Part shown: positions 58,330-64,000 of the stretch, one piece after another | Layout of the letters: the number at the start of each line of letters is the position of its first letter | Position numbering within the stretch: the first letter of the stretch is position 1 | Assembly: GCF_004339565.1 (NCBI RefSeq) | Contig: NZ_SMFZ01000002.1 | Span: 2,294,001-2,358,000, forward strand | Length of the DNA: 64,000 nt | Origin: Pseudonocardia endophytica | GTDB taxonomy: Bacteria; Actinomycetota; Actinomycetes; Mycobacteriales; Pseudonocardiaceae | Direction: 5' to 3' | Position numbers and translations under genes: made by a program | The notes under the pieces: model-generated | Database searches by the model: none | What the model was told of the DNA's origin: nothing | Seen by the model: the letters and a program-made list of their open reading frames with translations, nothing else

Positions 58330-58628
58330 AGAACCCCGTCGGGCCGATCCTGTCGTTGGGCGACGAGACCGACCAGATCATCGCGGCGATCGAGGACGAC
58401 AACCCGCACACCGAGATCGAGGTCATCGACCGCGGCTCGTACGTGCGGATCCAGGGCGAGGACCGGCTCGTGCTGACCGAGGCGACGCTGCAGGAGTACC
58501 TCGGCTCGGACTACCGCATCCGGTCGCTGGAGAACCTGATGTCCTCGTTCACCGGCCGCGCCATCACCGCCAGCGACAAGATCACCTGGGAGCGCAAGGG
58601 CGCCCCCAAGGAAGGAACGCCGGCATGA
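58326..58628 (+). CDS. diiron monooxygenase effector/coupling protein (MmoB/DmpM/TmoD)
   Basis: 100 residues: VGPILSLGDETDQIIAAI, RGSYVRIQGEDRLVLTEATL, and FTGRAITASDKITW. This cofactor-free regulator binds the hydroxylase and tunes O2 activation and product choice. It overlaps the gamma gene upstream and the beta gene downstream by four bases each, so all hydroxylase parts are made in step. The order gamma, effector, beta differs from the tmo order, in which the Rieske gene comes after gamma. Confidence 0.93.
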   Translation: MKNPVGPILSLGDETDQIIAAIEDDNPHTEIEVIDRGSYVRIQGEDRLVLTEATLQEYLGSDYRIRSLENLMSSFTGRAITASDKITWERKGAPKEGTPA

Positions 58629-59647
58629 GCACGCCCGCACGCAAGCCGCGCAAGCAGCGCACGTTCTCGGCGTTCGGCGACGTCCGCAAGATGCCGAGCG
58701 AGTACGAGATCGTCACGCACGCGCAGAACTGGAACACCCGCGACGGCCGCGCGTCGACGTTCGAGCAGAACCCGTCGTCGCCGATCAACCTGTGGTTCCT
58801 CACCTACCGGGAGAACTCGCCGCTGCAGGTCGACGACTGGGACGGCTGGAAGGACCCGGACAAGGTCGCCTACCGGTCCTACGTGAACCTGCAGGCCGAC
58901 GAGCAGCTCAAGCTCGACGGCATCCTGGACAGCTACAACGAGGCGGGGTCCGACGCGTCGCTGTCCGCGGAGCAGGTGTCCCGTCTCGGCGCGCTGCACA
59001 CGCCGTCGCGCTATCTGGTGCACGGCTTCCAGCAGGTCCAGGCCTACGTCGGCTACCTCGGCCACAGCTCGTACATCACGAGCGCGGCCGGCTACGCCAA
59101 CGCGGACCTCCTGCGGCGGGTGACGATCGTCGGCTACCGCACCCGGGAGCTGCAGCTCGCGCACCCGGACTCCGGGATCGGCACCGAGGAGCGGAAGCGC
59201 TGGGAGCAGGACGCGGCGTGGCAGCCGGCCCGCGAGGCCGTCGAGCGCCTGCTGGTCGCCTACGACTTCGGCGAGGCGTTCACCGCGCTCAACCTGGTCC
59301 TCGCGCCGACGCTGGACGACGTGCTGCTGCGGCAGTTCGGCGAGGTCAGCAGGGGAGCAGGGGACGAGCTGGAGTGGCTGCTGGCCGCCCAGCTGACCAA
59401 GGACGCCAGGCGGCGCGACCGCTGGTGCGGCGGGCTCGCCAGGTTCTGCGTGGAGCAGCGGGCGGAGAACGAGAGGCCCCTGCACAAGTGGATCGACCGC
59501 TGGGCTCCGCTCGCCGACGCGGCGGCGGAGGGGCTCGCCCCGCTGCTCGGGAAGTCGGGGTCCGAGGTCGTGGCCGAGGCCCGCGCCGCACGCGAGAAGC
59601 TCCACAGTGGAGTCTTCGCGAGTGCCGGCGCTGCGACGGTCGGGTGA
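58625..59647 (+). CDS. diiron monooxygenase, hydroxylase beta subunit (TmoE-like)
   Basis: 340 residues. It shares the ferritin-like helical fold of the alpha subunit but lacks the diiron ligands. Recognisable stretches: FSAFGDVRKMPSEYEIVTHA near the start, PINLWFLTYRENSPLQVDDW, QVQAYVGYLGHSSYITSAAG, and an all-helical C-terminal half. Typical length for TmoE/DmpL-type subunits. Coupled to the effector gene; three bases separate its stop from the Rieske gene. Confidence 0.94.
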   Translation: MSTPARKPRKQRTFSAFGDVRKMPSEYEIVTHAQNWNTRDGRASTFEQNPSSPINLWFLTYRENSPLQVDDWDGWKDPDKVAYRSYVNLQADEQLKLDGILDSYNEAGSDASLSAEQVSRLGALHTPSRYLVHGFQQVQAYVGYLGHSSYITSAAGYANADLLRRVTIVGYRTRELQLAHPDSGIGTEERKRWEQDAAWQPAREAVERLLVAYDFGEAFTALNLVLAPTLDDVLLRQFGEVSRGAGDELEWLLAAQLTKDARRRDRWCGGLARFCVEQRAENERPLHKWIDRWAPLADAAAEGLAPLLGKSGSEVVAEARAAREKLHSGVFASAGAATVG

Positions 59648-59650
59648 TCG

Positions 59651-59980
59651 GTGGTGGGTGACACGGTGACACAGCAGTGGCACGAGGTGATGAACCTCGA
59701 CGACCTCTGGGAAGGCGAGATGGAGGCCGTCGAGGTGGAGGGGCGCTCCGTCCTCCTCGTGAACCACGAGGGCGACGTGTACGCCTACAAGAACCGGTGC
59801 CCGCACCAGGAGTGGCCGCTGAACGACGGTGATCTCGACGGATGCGAGCTCACCTGCGCCAACCACCTGTGGGTCTTCGACGTGACCACGGGCAAGGGCG
59901 TCAACCCGGCCAACTGCGCGCTGATCGGCTACCGGTGCAAGGTCGACGACGACGGCATGATCCATGTGAGTCTCGGATGA
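59651..59980 (+). CDS. Rieske [2Fe-2S] ferredoxin (TmoC-like)
   Basis: 109 residues. Cluster ligands: Cys50 and His52 in RCPHQEW, Cys69 and His72 in TCANHLWVF. Also TmoC-like are LDDLWEGEMEAVEVEG and NPANCALIGYRCKV. It carries electrons from the reductase to the hydroxylase. The start is uncertain: GTG at 59651 or a GTG five codons later; neither has a strong ribosome site, and coupling to the beta gene is likely. Its stop overlaps the reductase start (ATGA). Confidence 0.94.
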   Translation: MVGDTVTQQWHEVMNLDDLWEGEMEAVEVEGRSVLLVNHEGDVYAYKNRCPHQEWPLNDGDLDGCELTCANHLWVFDVTTGKGVNPANCALIGYRCKVDDDGMIHVSLG

Positions 59981-61233
59981 CACGGTTCGTCCTGGTCGGT
60001 GGCGGGGTCGCCACGGCGGCCACCGCCACCGGGCTGCGGGAGGGAGGGTTCGACGGCGAGATCGTCATCGTCGCCGGAGAGTCGCACCTGCCGTACGAGC
60101 GCCCACCGCTGTCCAAGGAGTACCTCGCCGGCACGTTCGCGGTGACGGACTTCCAGGCCAACGACGAGAGCTGGTACTCCGACAACGCCGTCGAGCTCGT
60201 GCTCGGCACCCGCGTTCTCGCGGTGTCGCCGGGGGAGCGTCGGGTGTCCCTCTCGGACGGTCGCCCGCTCGGCTACGACGCGCTGGTGCTCGCCACCGGC
60301 GTGCGGGCCAGGACGCTTCCGGGCTTCGACGGCGACCGTGTGCACGCGCTGCGCACGCTCGCCGACTCGGAGCGGCTCGGGTCGCGTCTCGTGGCCGGCA
60401 GCCGGCTGGCCGTCCTCGGGGCCGGGTTCGTCGGCTGCGAGGTGGCCGCGGTGGCTGCCGCACGCGGGGTGCGGGTGACGGTGTTCGAGCCGGAGCCGCT
60501 CCCGCTGGGGCGCGCGCTCGGGCCGGAGGTCGGTCGTGCGATCACCGGCATCCACGCCGAGAACGGCGTCGAGATCCGGACCGGTCAGGTCATCAGGTCG
60601 ATGACCGAGACCGGTTCAGGGCTCGAGCTCACCACGCGGGACGGCGAGGTCGTCGAGTGCGACGAGCTGCTGGTCGGCGTCGGCTCCGTGCCGAACGTCG
60701 AGCTCGCCGTCGCGGCCGGACTCGAGGTCGGCGGTGCCGCGGGTGGGGGCATCCTCACCGACGAGTTCGGCCGCACCAGCGCGCCGGACGTGTACGCGAT
60801 CGGGGACGTCGCCGAACGGTTCTACCCGCCGCACGGCCGCCGGATCCGGGTCGAGCACCACGACACGGCGGTCAAGCACGGTGCGAACACGGCCCGCAAC
60901 CTCCTGGGCGAGGCCGAGCCGTTCACCGACCGGCACTTCTTCTGGTCCCACCAGTACGACCACAACCTGCAGTCGCTGGGCCGGTTCACCGCGGAGGGCA
61001 CCCGGGTGGTCCGCGGCTCGCTCGAGGAGCGGTCGTTCACGGTCTTCTCGCTCGTGGACGGGCGGATCGGGGCCATGGTCGCGCTGAACCGGCCTCGCGA
61101 CCTGCTGCAGGCCCGCAAGGTCATGGCCGTTCCGCACGAGGTCACCGCGGACCAGCTCGCCGACGAGGAGTTCCCGCTCAAGAGCCTGTTGCCGAGCAAG
61201 GCATCAGCACGTCGATCGGAGGTGGCCGGGTGA
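59977..61233 (+). CDS. FAD-dependent ferredoxin reductase (BphA4/ThcD-like)
   Basis: 418 residues, glutathione-reductase fold. FAD site FVLVGGGVATAATATGLR, YERPPLSKEYL, NAD site LAVLGAGFVGCEVAA, second FAD motif VYAIGDVAE, and a C-terminal domain with HFFWSHQYDHNLQSLG. There is no iron-sulfur domain. This is the reductase type of Rieske dioxygenases and rubredoxin/ferredoxin P450 systems. Toluene-type diiron monooxygenases normally use an FNR-type reductase with its own plant-type ferredoxin, so this partner is unusual. ATGA overlap with the Rieske gene fixes it as part of the same system. Confidence 0.95.
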   Translation: MTRFVLVGGGVATAATATGLREGGFDGEIVIVAGESHLPYERPPLSKEYLAGTFAVTDFQANDESWYSDNAVELVLGTRVLAVSPGERRVSLSDGRPLGYDALVLATGVRARTLPGFDGDRVHALRTLADSERLGSRLVAGSRLAVLGAGFVGCEVAAVAAARGVRVTVFEPEPLPLGRALGPEVGRAITGIHAENGVEIRTGQVIRSMTETGSGLELTTRDGEVVECDELLVGVGSVPNVELAVAAGLEVGGAAGGGILTDEFGRTSAPDVYAIGDVAERFYPPHGRRIRVEHHDTAVKHGANTARNLLGEAEPFTDRHFFWSHQYDHNLQSLGRFTAEGTRVVRGSLEERSFTVFSLVDGRIGAMVALNRPRDLLQARKVMAVPHEVTADQLADEEFPLKSLLPSKASARRSEVAG

Positions 61234-61973
61234 CAGCACTGGCGGAGATGACCGACATCGTCGTCCGGAAGGAACAGGTCCGGATCGCCGAGGCCGAGGC
61301 GATGGCCGCGTTCGCGAGGGTGATGGGGAAGCCTGCCGTCGCGGCCCGCGCCACGCTGCGCTTCGGCCCGGGGAGGACCTGCGAGCAGCTGGCCCGCCTG
61401 CTGGACGAGGCGATCGTCCGGGCGAGTGAGTCCGGCCTGGACCCGGACGTGCTCGTGATCGGCGCAGGCCGAGCCGTGGCCGCCGAGGACATCGTGCGGG
61501 TGCGGCGCAAGGCGCACGGCGTCGCGGACTGGATCCACACCGCGACGAGCGATGTGACGATCGTGCTGCGCCCCAAGGGCGTGGTGGCCGCCGAATCGGC
61601 CACCATCCCGGAGCCGGCCGCGCCGCCTGCCGTCCCGCGGCCACGGGACGACCGGCCGGAGACCGCGGCGGAGGTCGAGGTCCGCGAGGCGCTCTACGAC
61701 GTGATCGACCCCGACCTCGGCGTGAACATCGTGGACCTGGGTTTCGTGCGTCGGGTCCGGCTCGACGGCGACGGCGTCGCCACCATCACCATGACGCTGA
61801 CGTCCGCGGCCTGCCCGCTGACCGAGGTGATGGAGGTCCAGATCGGACACGAACTGTCCGCCGTGGGCCGGCAGTTCACCGTGGAATGGGAGTGGCTGCC
61901 CACCTGGCGTCCCGCGGACATCACCGATGACGGTCGCGAACAGTTGCGGGCGATCGGTTTCAACTCTTTCTAG
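61230..61973 (+). CDS. two-domain DUF59 (MIP18/PaaD-like) protein
   Basis: 247 residues. The C-terminal DUF59 domain (about residues 148-245) has EVREALYDVIDPDLGVNIVD and the Cys-containing loop TSAACPLTEVME. Members help insert Fe-S clusters or assemble metal enzymes; PaaD and SufT are examples. Residues 1-130 form another domain (RFGPGRTCEQLARLLDEAIV, DVLVIGAGRAVAAEDIVRVR) that I do not recognise. It is coupled to the reductase gene (GTGA) and is the last clear partner of the monooxygenase set, so a role in diiron or Rieske maturation is likely. Confidence 0.87.
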   Translation: MTALAEMTDIVVRKEQVRIAEAEAMAAFARVMGKPAVAARATLRFGPGRTCEQLARLLDEAIVRASESGLDPDVLVIGAGRAVAAEDIVRVRRKAHGVADWIHTATSDVTIVLRPKGVVAAESATIPEPAAPPAVPRPRDDRPETAAEVEVREALYDVIDPDLGVNIVDLGFVRRVRLDGDGVATITMTLTSAACPLTEVMEVQIGHELSAVGRQFTVEWEWLPTWRPADITDDGREQLRAIGFNSF

Positions 61974-61992
61974 AAACAGGAGTCCATCAGAG

Positions 61993-62382
61993 ATGGCGAA
62001 TGGTCAGGGTGCGTCGACCGAGACGCTGAACGCGATCATGAAGGCGTTCAACACGCACGACCTGGACGCGATCATGGAGTTCTTCGACGACGACTGCACG
62101 TTCGAGACGTCGAAGGGCCCCGAGCCGCACGGCCAGCGGCTCGTCGGCAAGCAGGCGGTGCGCGACGGCCTGGCCGCGCGGTTCGAGGCCATCCCGGACG
62201 TGCAGTACGACGCCGACCGCCACTGGTTCTCGGCCGACGGGGACCGGGCCGTCTCGGAGTGGCTCGTGCACGGCACGACGACCGGTGGCGTGACGATCGC
62301 GGCGCGCGGCTGCGACCTCTGGGAGTTCCGCGGCGAGAAGATCGCGCGCAAGGACAGCTACTGGAAAATCGTCGAGGCATAG
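61993..62382 (+). CDS. SnoaL/NTF2-like protein
   Basis: 129 residues, ATG with AGGAG about 12 bases upstream. Cone-fold features: LNAIMKAFNTHDLDAIMEFF, DDCTFETSKGPEPHG, VSEWLVHGTTTGG, and GCDLWEFRGEKIARKDSYW. It is the third NTF2-fold protein of the locus, distinct from the other two, lying after the DUF59 gene and before the AraC regulator. It could be an epoxide hydrolase, isomerase or ligand-binding accessory protein. Confidence 0.85.
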   Translation: MANGQGASTETLNAIMKAFNTHDLDAIMEFFDDDCTFETSKGPEPHGQRLVGKQAVRDGLAARFEAIPDVQYDADRHWFSADGDRAVSEWLVHGTTTGGVTIAARGCDLWEFRGEKIARKDSYWKIVEA

Positions 62383-62420
62383 GCGACCATTCAGACCCCA
62401 CCACGAAGGAGCCGGCAGCG

Positions 62421-63407
62421 GTGACCGCCTTCAACCCACTCGAGTTCCGGATCTCCCCGGGAGATCTGGTCGCCGAGATCAAGTCGAAGTGCCCGAAGAT
62501 CGGGACGAACGACGGCCTCTGGCCCGGTCTCACGATGTACCGGTTCGACGGGCCCGCCGCGCCGATGTGGGAGGAGGTCCGCGAGCTGCACCTGTGCGTG
62601 ATCGCGCAGGGCCGCAAGTGCGTCACCACGGACGGCGTCAAGACCTACTACGACCCGCTGACGTACTTCGCGATCCAGGACAGCGTGCCGTTCCGGACCG
62701 AGATCGTCGAGGCCAGCCGGGCCAAGCCCTTCCTGTCGTTCGGCCTGCAGCTCGACCACGAGCTGGTGCGCCAGGTGTCGTCGGACATCATCCTGGAGCG
62801 CCGGACCACGGCTTTCACCACCGCGCCGCGGGTCTCGGCGCAGGGGCAGGCGAAGCACTCGTTCGTCTCGGCACTGGACCGCGACATGATGGACGCGATC
62901 CTGCGCTTCCTGCGCGCGATCTCCAACGGCGCCGACCGGCGGGTGCTGGCGCCGGTCTACCTCAAGGAGATCGTGTACCGGGCGCTGCAGGCCGAGCAGT
63001 ACGAGCGGCTGATCGCACGGGCAGCGAGCGAGAGCAAGAGCAACCCGGTCAGCGCGATCATCGCCTACGTGAACGAGCACCTCGCCGAGCCGCTGTCGGT
63101 GAGCGACCTCGCCGAGCGCGCGTTCATGAGTCCGTCGGCGTTCTCGCACCTGTTCCGGGACGTGGCCGGCCGCTCGCCGTACCAGTTCATCAAGGAGATG
63201 CGGCTGACGAAGGCTCGCGAGCTGCTGATCGAGAACGAGTCCAGCATCACGTCGATCTCGAAGTCGGTCGGCTACCGCAGCACCTCCCACTTCATCAACG
63301 AGTTCCGCGACCGCTACGGCATGACGCCCCGCGCGTGCAGCGAGGCGCTCGCCGGGCGGGACGGCGGGCAGGACGACGACGTGGTGGATCAGCGGCACGC
63401 GAGGTAG
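62421..63407 (+). CDS. AraC family transcriptional regulator (AraC_N type)
   Basis: 328 residues from a GTG with GAAGGAG upstream. The N-terminal 200 residues match the AraC_N sensing domain (LHLCVIAQGRKCVTTDGV, YDPLTYFAIQDSVPF, FLSFGLQLDHELVRQ). The C-terminal part has two helix-turn-helix motifs (LSVSDLAERAFMSPSAFSHL, SISKSVGYRSTSHFINEF). It is the last gene of the locus in the same direction and is the natural activator of the diiron monooxygenase operon; the palindrome at 54384 is a candidate site. Confidence 0.92.
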   Translation: MTAFNPLEFRISPGDLVAEIKSKCPKIGTNDGLWPGLTMYRFDGPAAPMWEEVRELHLCVIAQGRKCVTTDGVKTYYDPLTYFAIQDSVPFRTEIVEASRAKPFLSFGLQLDHELVRQVSSDIILERRTTAFTTAPRVSAQGQAKHSFVSALDRDMMDAILRFLRAISNGADRRVLAPVYLKEIVYRALQAEQYERLIARAASESKSNPVSAIIAYVNEHLAEPLSVSDLAERAFMSPSAFSHLFRDVAGRSPYQFIKEMRLTKARELLIENESSITSISKSVGYRSTSHFINEFRDRYGMTPRACSEALAGRDGGQDDDVVDQRHAR

Positions 63408-63427
63408 GCCGCGGTCGTCGATGCCGA

Positions 63428-63460
63428 GCGCGGTCCGGGCCCCGGGGTAAGGCTCCGCGC
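63428..63460 (+). terminator. possible hairpin terminator after AraC gene
   Basis: GCGCGG pairs with CCGCGC across 21 bases that include the self-complementary CCGGGCCCCGG. It lies 21 bases after the AraC stop, in a 155-base gap before the convergent SDR. No T-tract. Confidence 0.35.
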
Positions 63461-63562
63461 GCAGGTGGCCCGCGGCCCCGAACCTGAGCGTGCGGGGCGA
63501 CCCGGGCGACCAGCGCCTCTCGAGGTGATCACGGCCGGGGCGGGGAGACGCTGTCGAGTCGG

Positions 63563-64000
63563 TCAGGTCAGCAGATGGCCGGCATCGACCGGCATCGTCA
63601 CGCCGGTGACGTGGCGGCCGGAGTCGGACACCAGGTAGAGGACGGCCTCGGAGACGTCCTCGGGTTCGACGACCGGAACGGGAAGCAGGTTGCCCATGAG
63701 GTCGCCGAGCCGCGGGTGCTTGACGCCGTAGTCGCCCATGACCTGGTTGGCGACCATCGGTGTGTTCACGCCCGTGGGGTGGACGCTGTTCACGCGGATC
63801 CCGTGCGGGGCGAGGTCGGCGGCCGTGCAGCGCATCAGTCCGACGACGCCGTGCTTGCTGGCGGTGTAGGCGGTGAGCGCGATGTCGTTGTTCGCCGCGT
63901 ACTTCAGTCCCTGGGTGGACGAGGTCAGCACGACGGCGCCACCGTTGCCGGCCGCGACCAGGATCGGTGCGACCGCCTCGACGGTGTTCCAGACACCGGT
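63563..64000 (-). CDS. mycofactocin-coupled SDR family oxidoreductase, N-terminus outside window
   Basis: C-terminal 145 residues; the frame stays open through base 64000, beginning TGVWNTVEAVAPILVAAG. The catalytic Ser (VVLTSSTQGLKY) and YTASKHGVVGLMR motif, the HPTGVNTPMV segment, VPVVEPEDVSEAVLYL and the end VTGVTMPVDAG are close to the mycofactocin-associated SDR subfamily. The diagnostic N-terminal cofactor loop is not in the window. It may oxidise the alcohol produced by the adjacent diiron monooxygenase. Confidence 0.85.
   Translation of the reverse strand, partial: TGVWNTVEAVAPILVAAGNGGAVVLTSSTQGLKYAANNDIALTAYTASKHGVVGLMRCTAADLAPHGIRVNSVHPTGVNTPMVANQVMGDYGVKHPRLGDLMGNLLPVPVVEPEDVSEAVLYLVSDSGRHVTGVTMPVDAGHLLT

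Noticed and set aside
59977..61233. Reductase as a nitrite reductase or NADH oxidase subunit
   Set aside because: Coupling to a Rieske ferredoxin and the C-terminal domain typical of ferredoxin reductases make an oxygenase reductase far more likely.
1..64000. tRNA, rRNA, transposase, integrase, plasmid or phage genes
   Set aside because: None seen on either strand by motif reading. Mobility is suggested only indirectly by the hydratase-tail scar.

Overview
The window is GC-rich DNA from an actinomycete. Support for this: very high G+C, many GTG starts, stop-start overlaps of the ATGA/GTGA type, at least one probable leaderless promoter pair, two short-chain dehydrogenases (SDRs) of the mycofactocin-coupled type, and dense CoA-thioester catabolism. 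A Pseudonocardia- or Mycobacterium-like host fits, but the genus is an inference. I see no rRNA, tRNA, CRISPR array, transposase or phage gene. This looks like a large accessory catabolic region rather than housekeeping DNA.

Layout. 1-2194: end of an acyl-CoA ligase, a fumarylacetoacetase-family hydrolase and an extradiol dioxygenase (aromatic meta-cleavage). 2383-5429: an SDR and an alpha/beta hydrolase divergent from an AraC regulator. 5430-7204: a scar carrying a copied enoyl-CoA hydratase tail, then a secreted beta-propeller protein. 7229-12342: two related enoyl-CoA hydratase/GntR modules around a third hydratase and an SDR. 12308-18118: a minus-strand operon with two heteromeric acyl-CoA dehydrogenase pairs and an acyl-CoA ligase. 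18211-30256: a mycofactocin-type SDR, a VanB-like reductase, a thiolase-like protein, an MFS importer, two P450s, a tandem class III CoA-transferase, a FadD and an SDR. 30406-33808: a small protein, an aldehyde dehydrogenase and a thiolase-like/DUF35 pair resembling the Ltp2 retro-aldolase arrangement. 33997-39791: a PucR-type regulator, a Baeyer-Villiger monooxygenase and three hormone-sensitive-lipase-type esterases. 39982-50564: one long operon with a flavoprotein hydroxylase (salicylyl-/anthraniloyl-CoA hydroxylase type), an aryl-AMP ligase, TetR, a VOC protein, a hydrolase and a hydantoinase/ketone carboxylase-like A/B pair with a fused zinc ribbon. 50666-54230: an amidohydrolase and a CoA-transferase divergent from an extended enoyl-CoA hydratase. 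54432-63407: a complete soluble diiron monooxygenase (SDIMO) locus with accessory proteins and an AraC regulator. 63563-64000: a partial mycofactocin-type SDR.

How the genes may work together. Oxygenases (diiron enzyme, two P450s, flavin hydroxylase, BVMO, extradiol dioxygenase) would open a hydrocarbon or cyclic substrate. SDRs and the aldehyde dehydrogenase would oxidise alcohols and aldehydes, ligases and CoA-transferases would make thioesters, and dehydrogenase/hydratase/thiolase-like sets would shorten the chain. The substrate cannot be read from the sequence. The general style resembles steroid or terpenoid side-chain and aromatic catabolism.

Most notable: the SDIMO locus joins toluene-monooxygenase-type hydroxylase, effector and Rieske subunits to a BphA4-like FAD reductase instead of the usual FNR-type reductase. 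It is flanked by three NTF2-fold proteins, a DJ-1/PfpI protein and a two-domain DUF59 protein. A recurring AT-rich near-palindrome in several promoter gaps suggests that many of these operons share a regulator.
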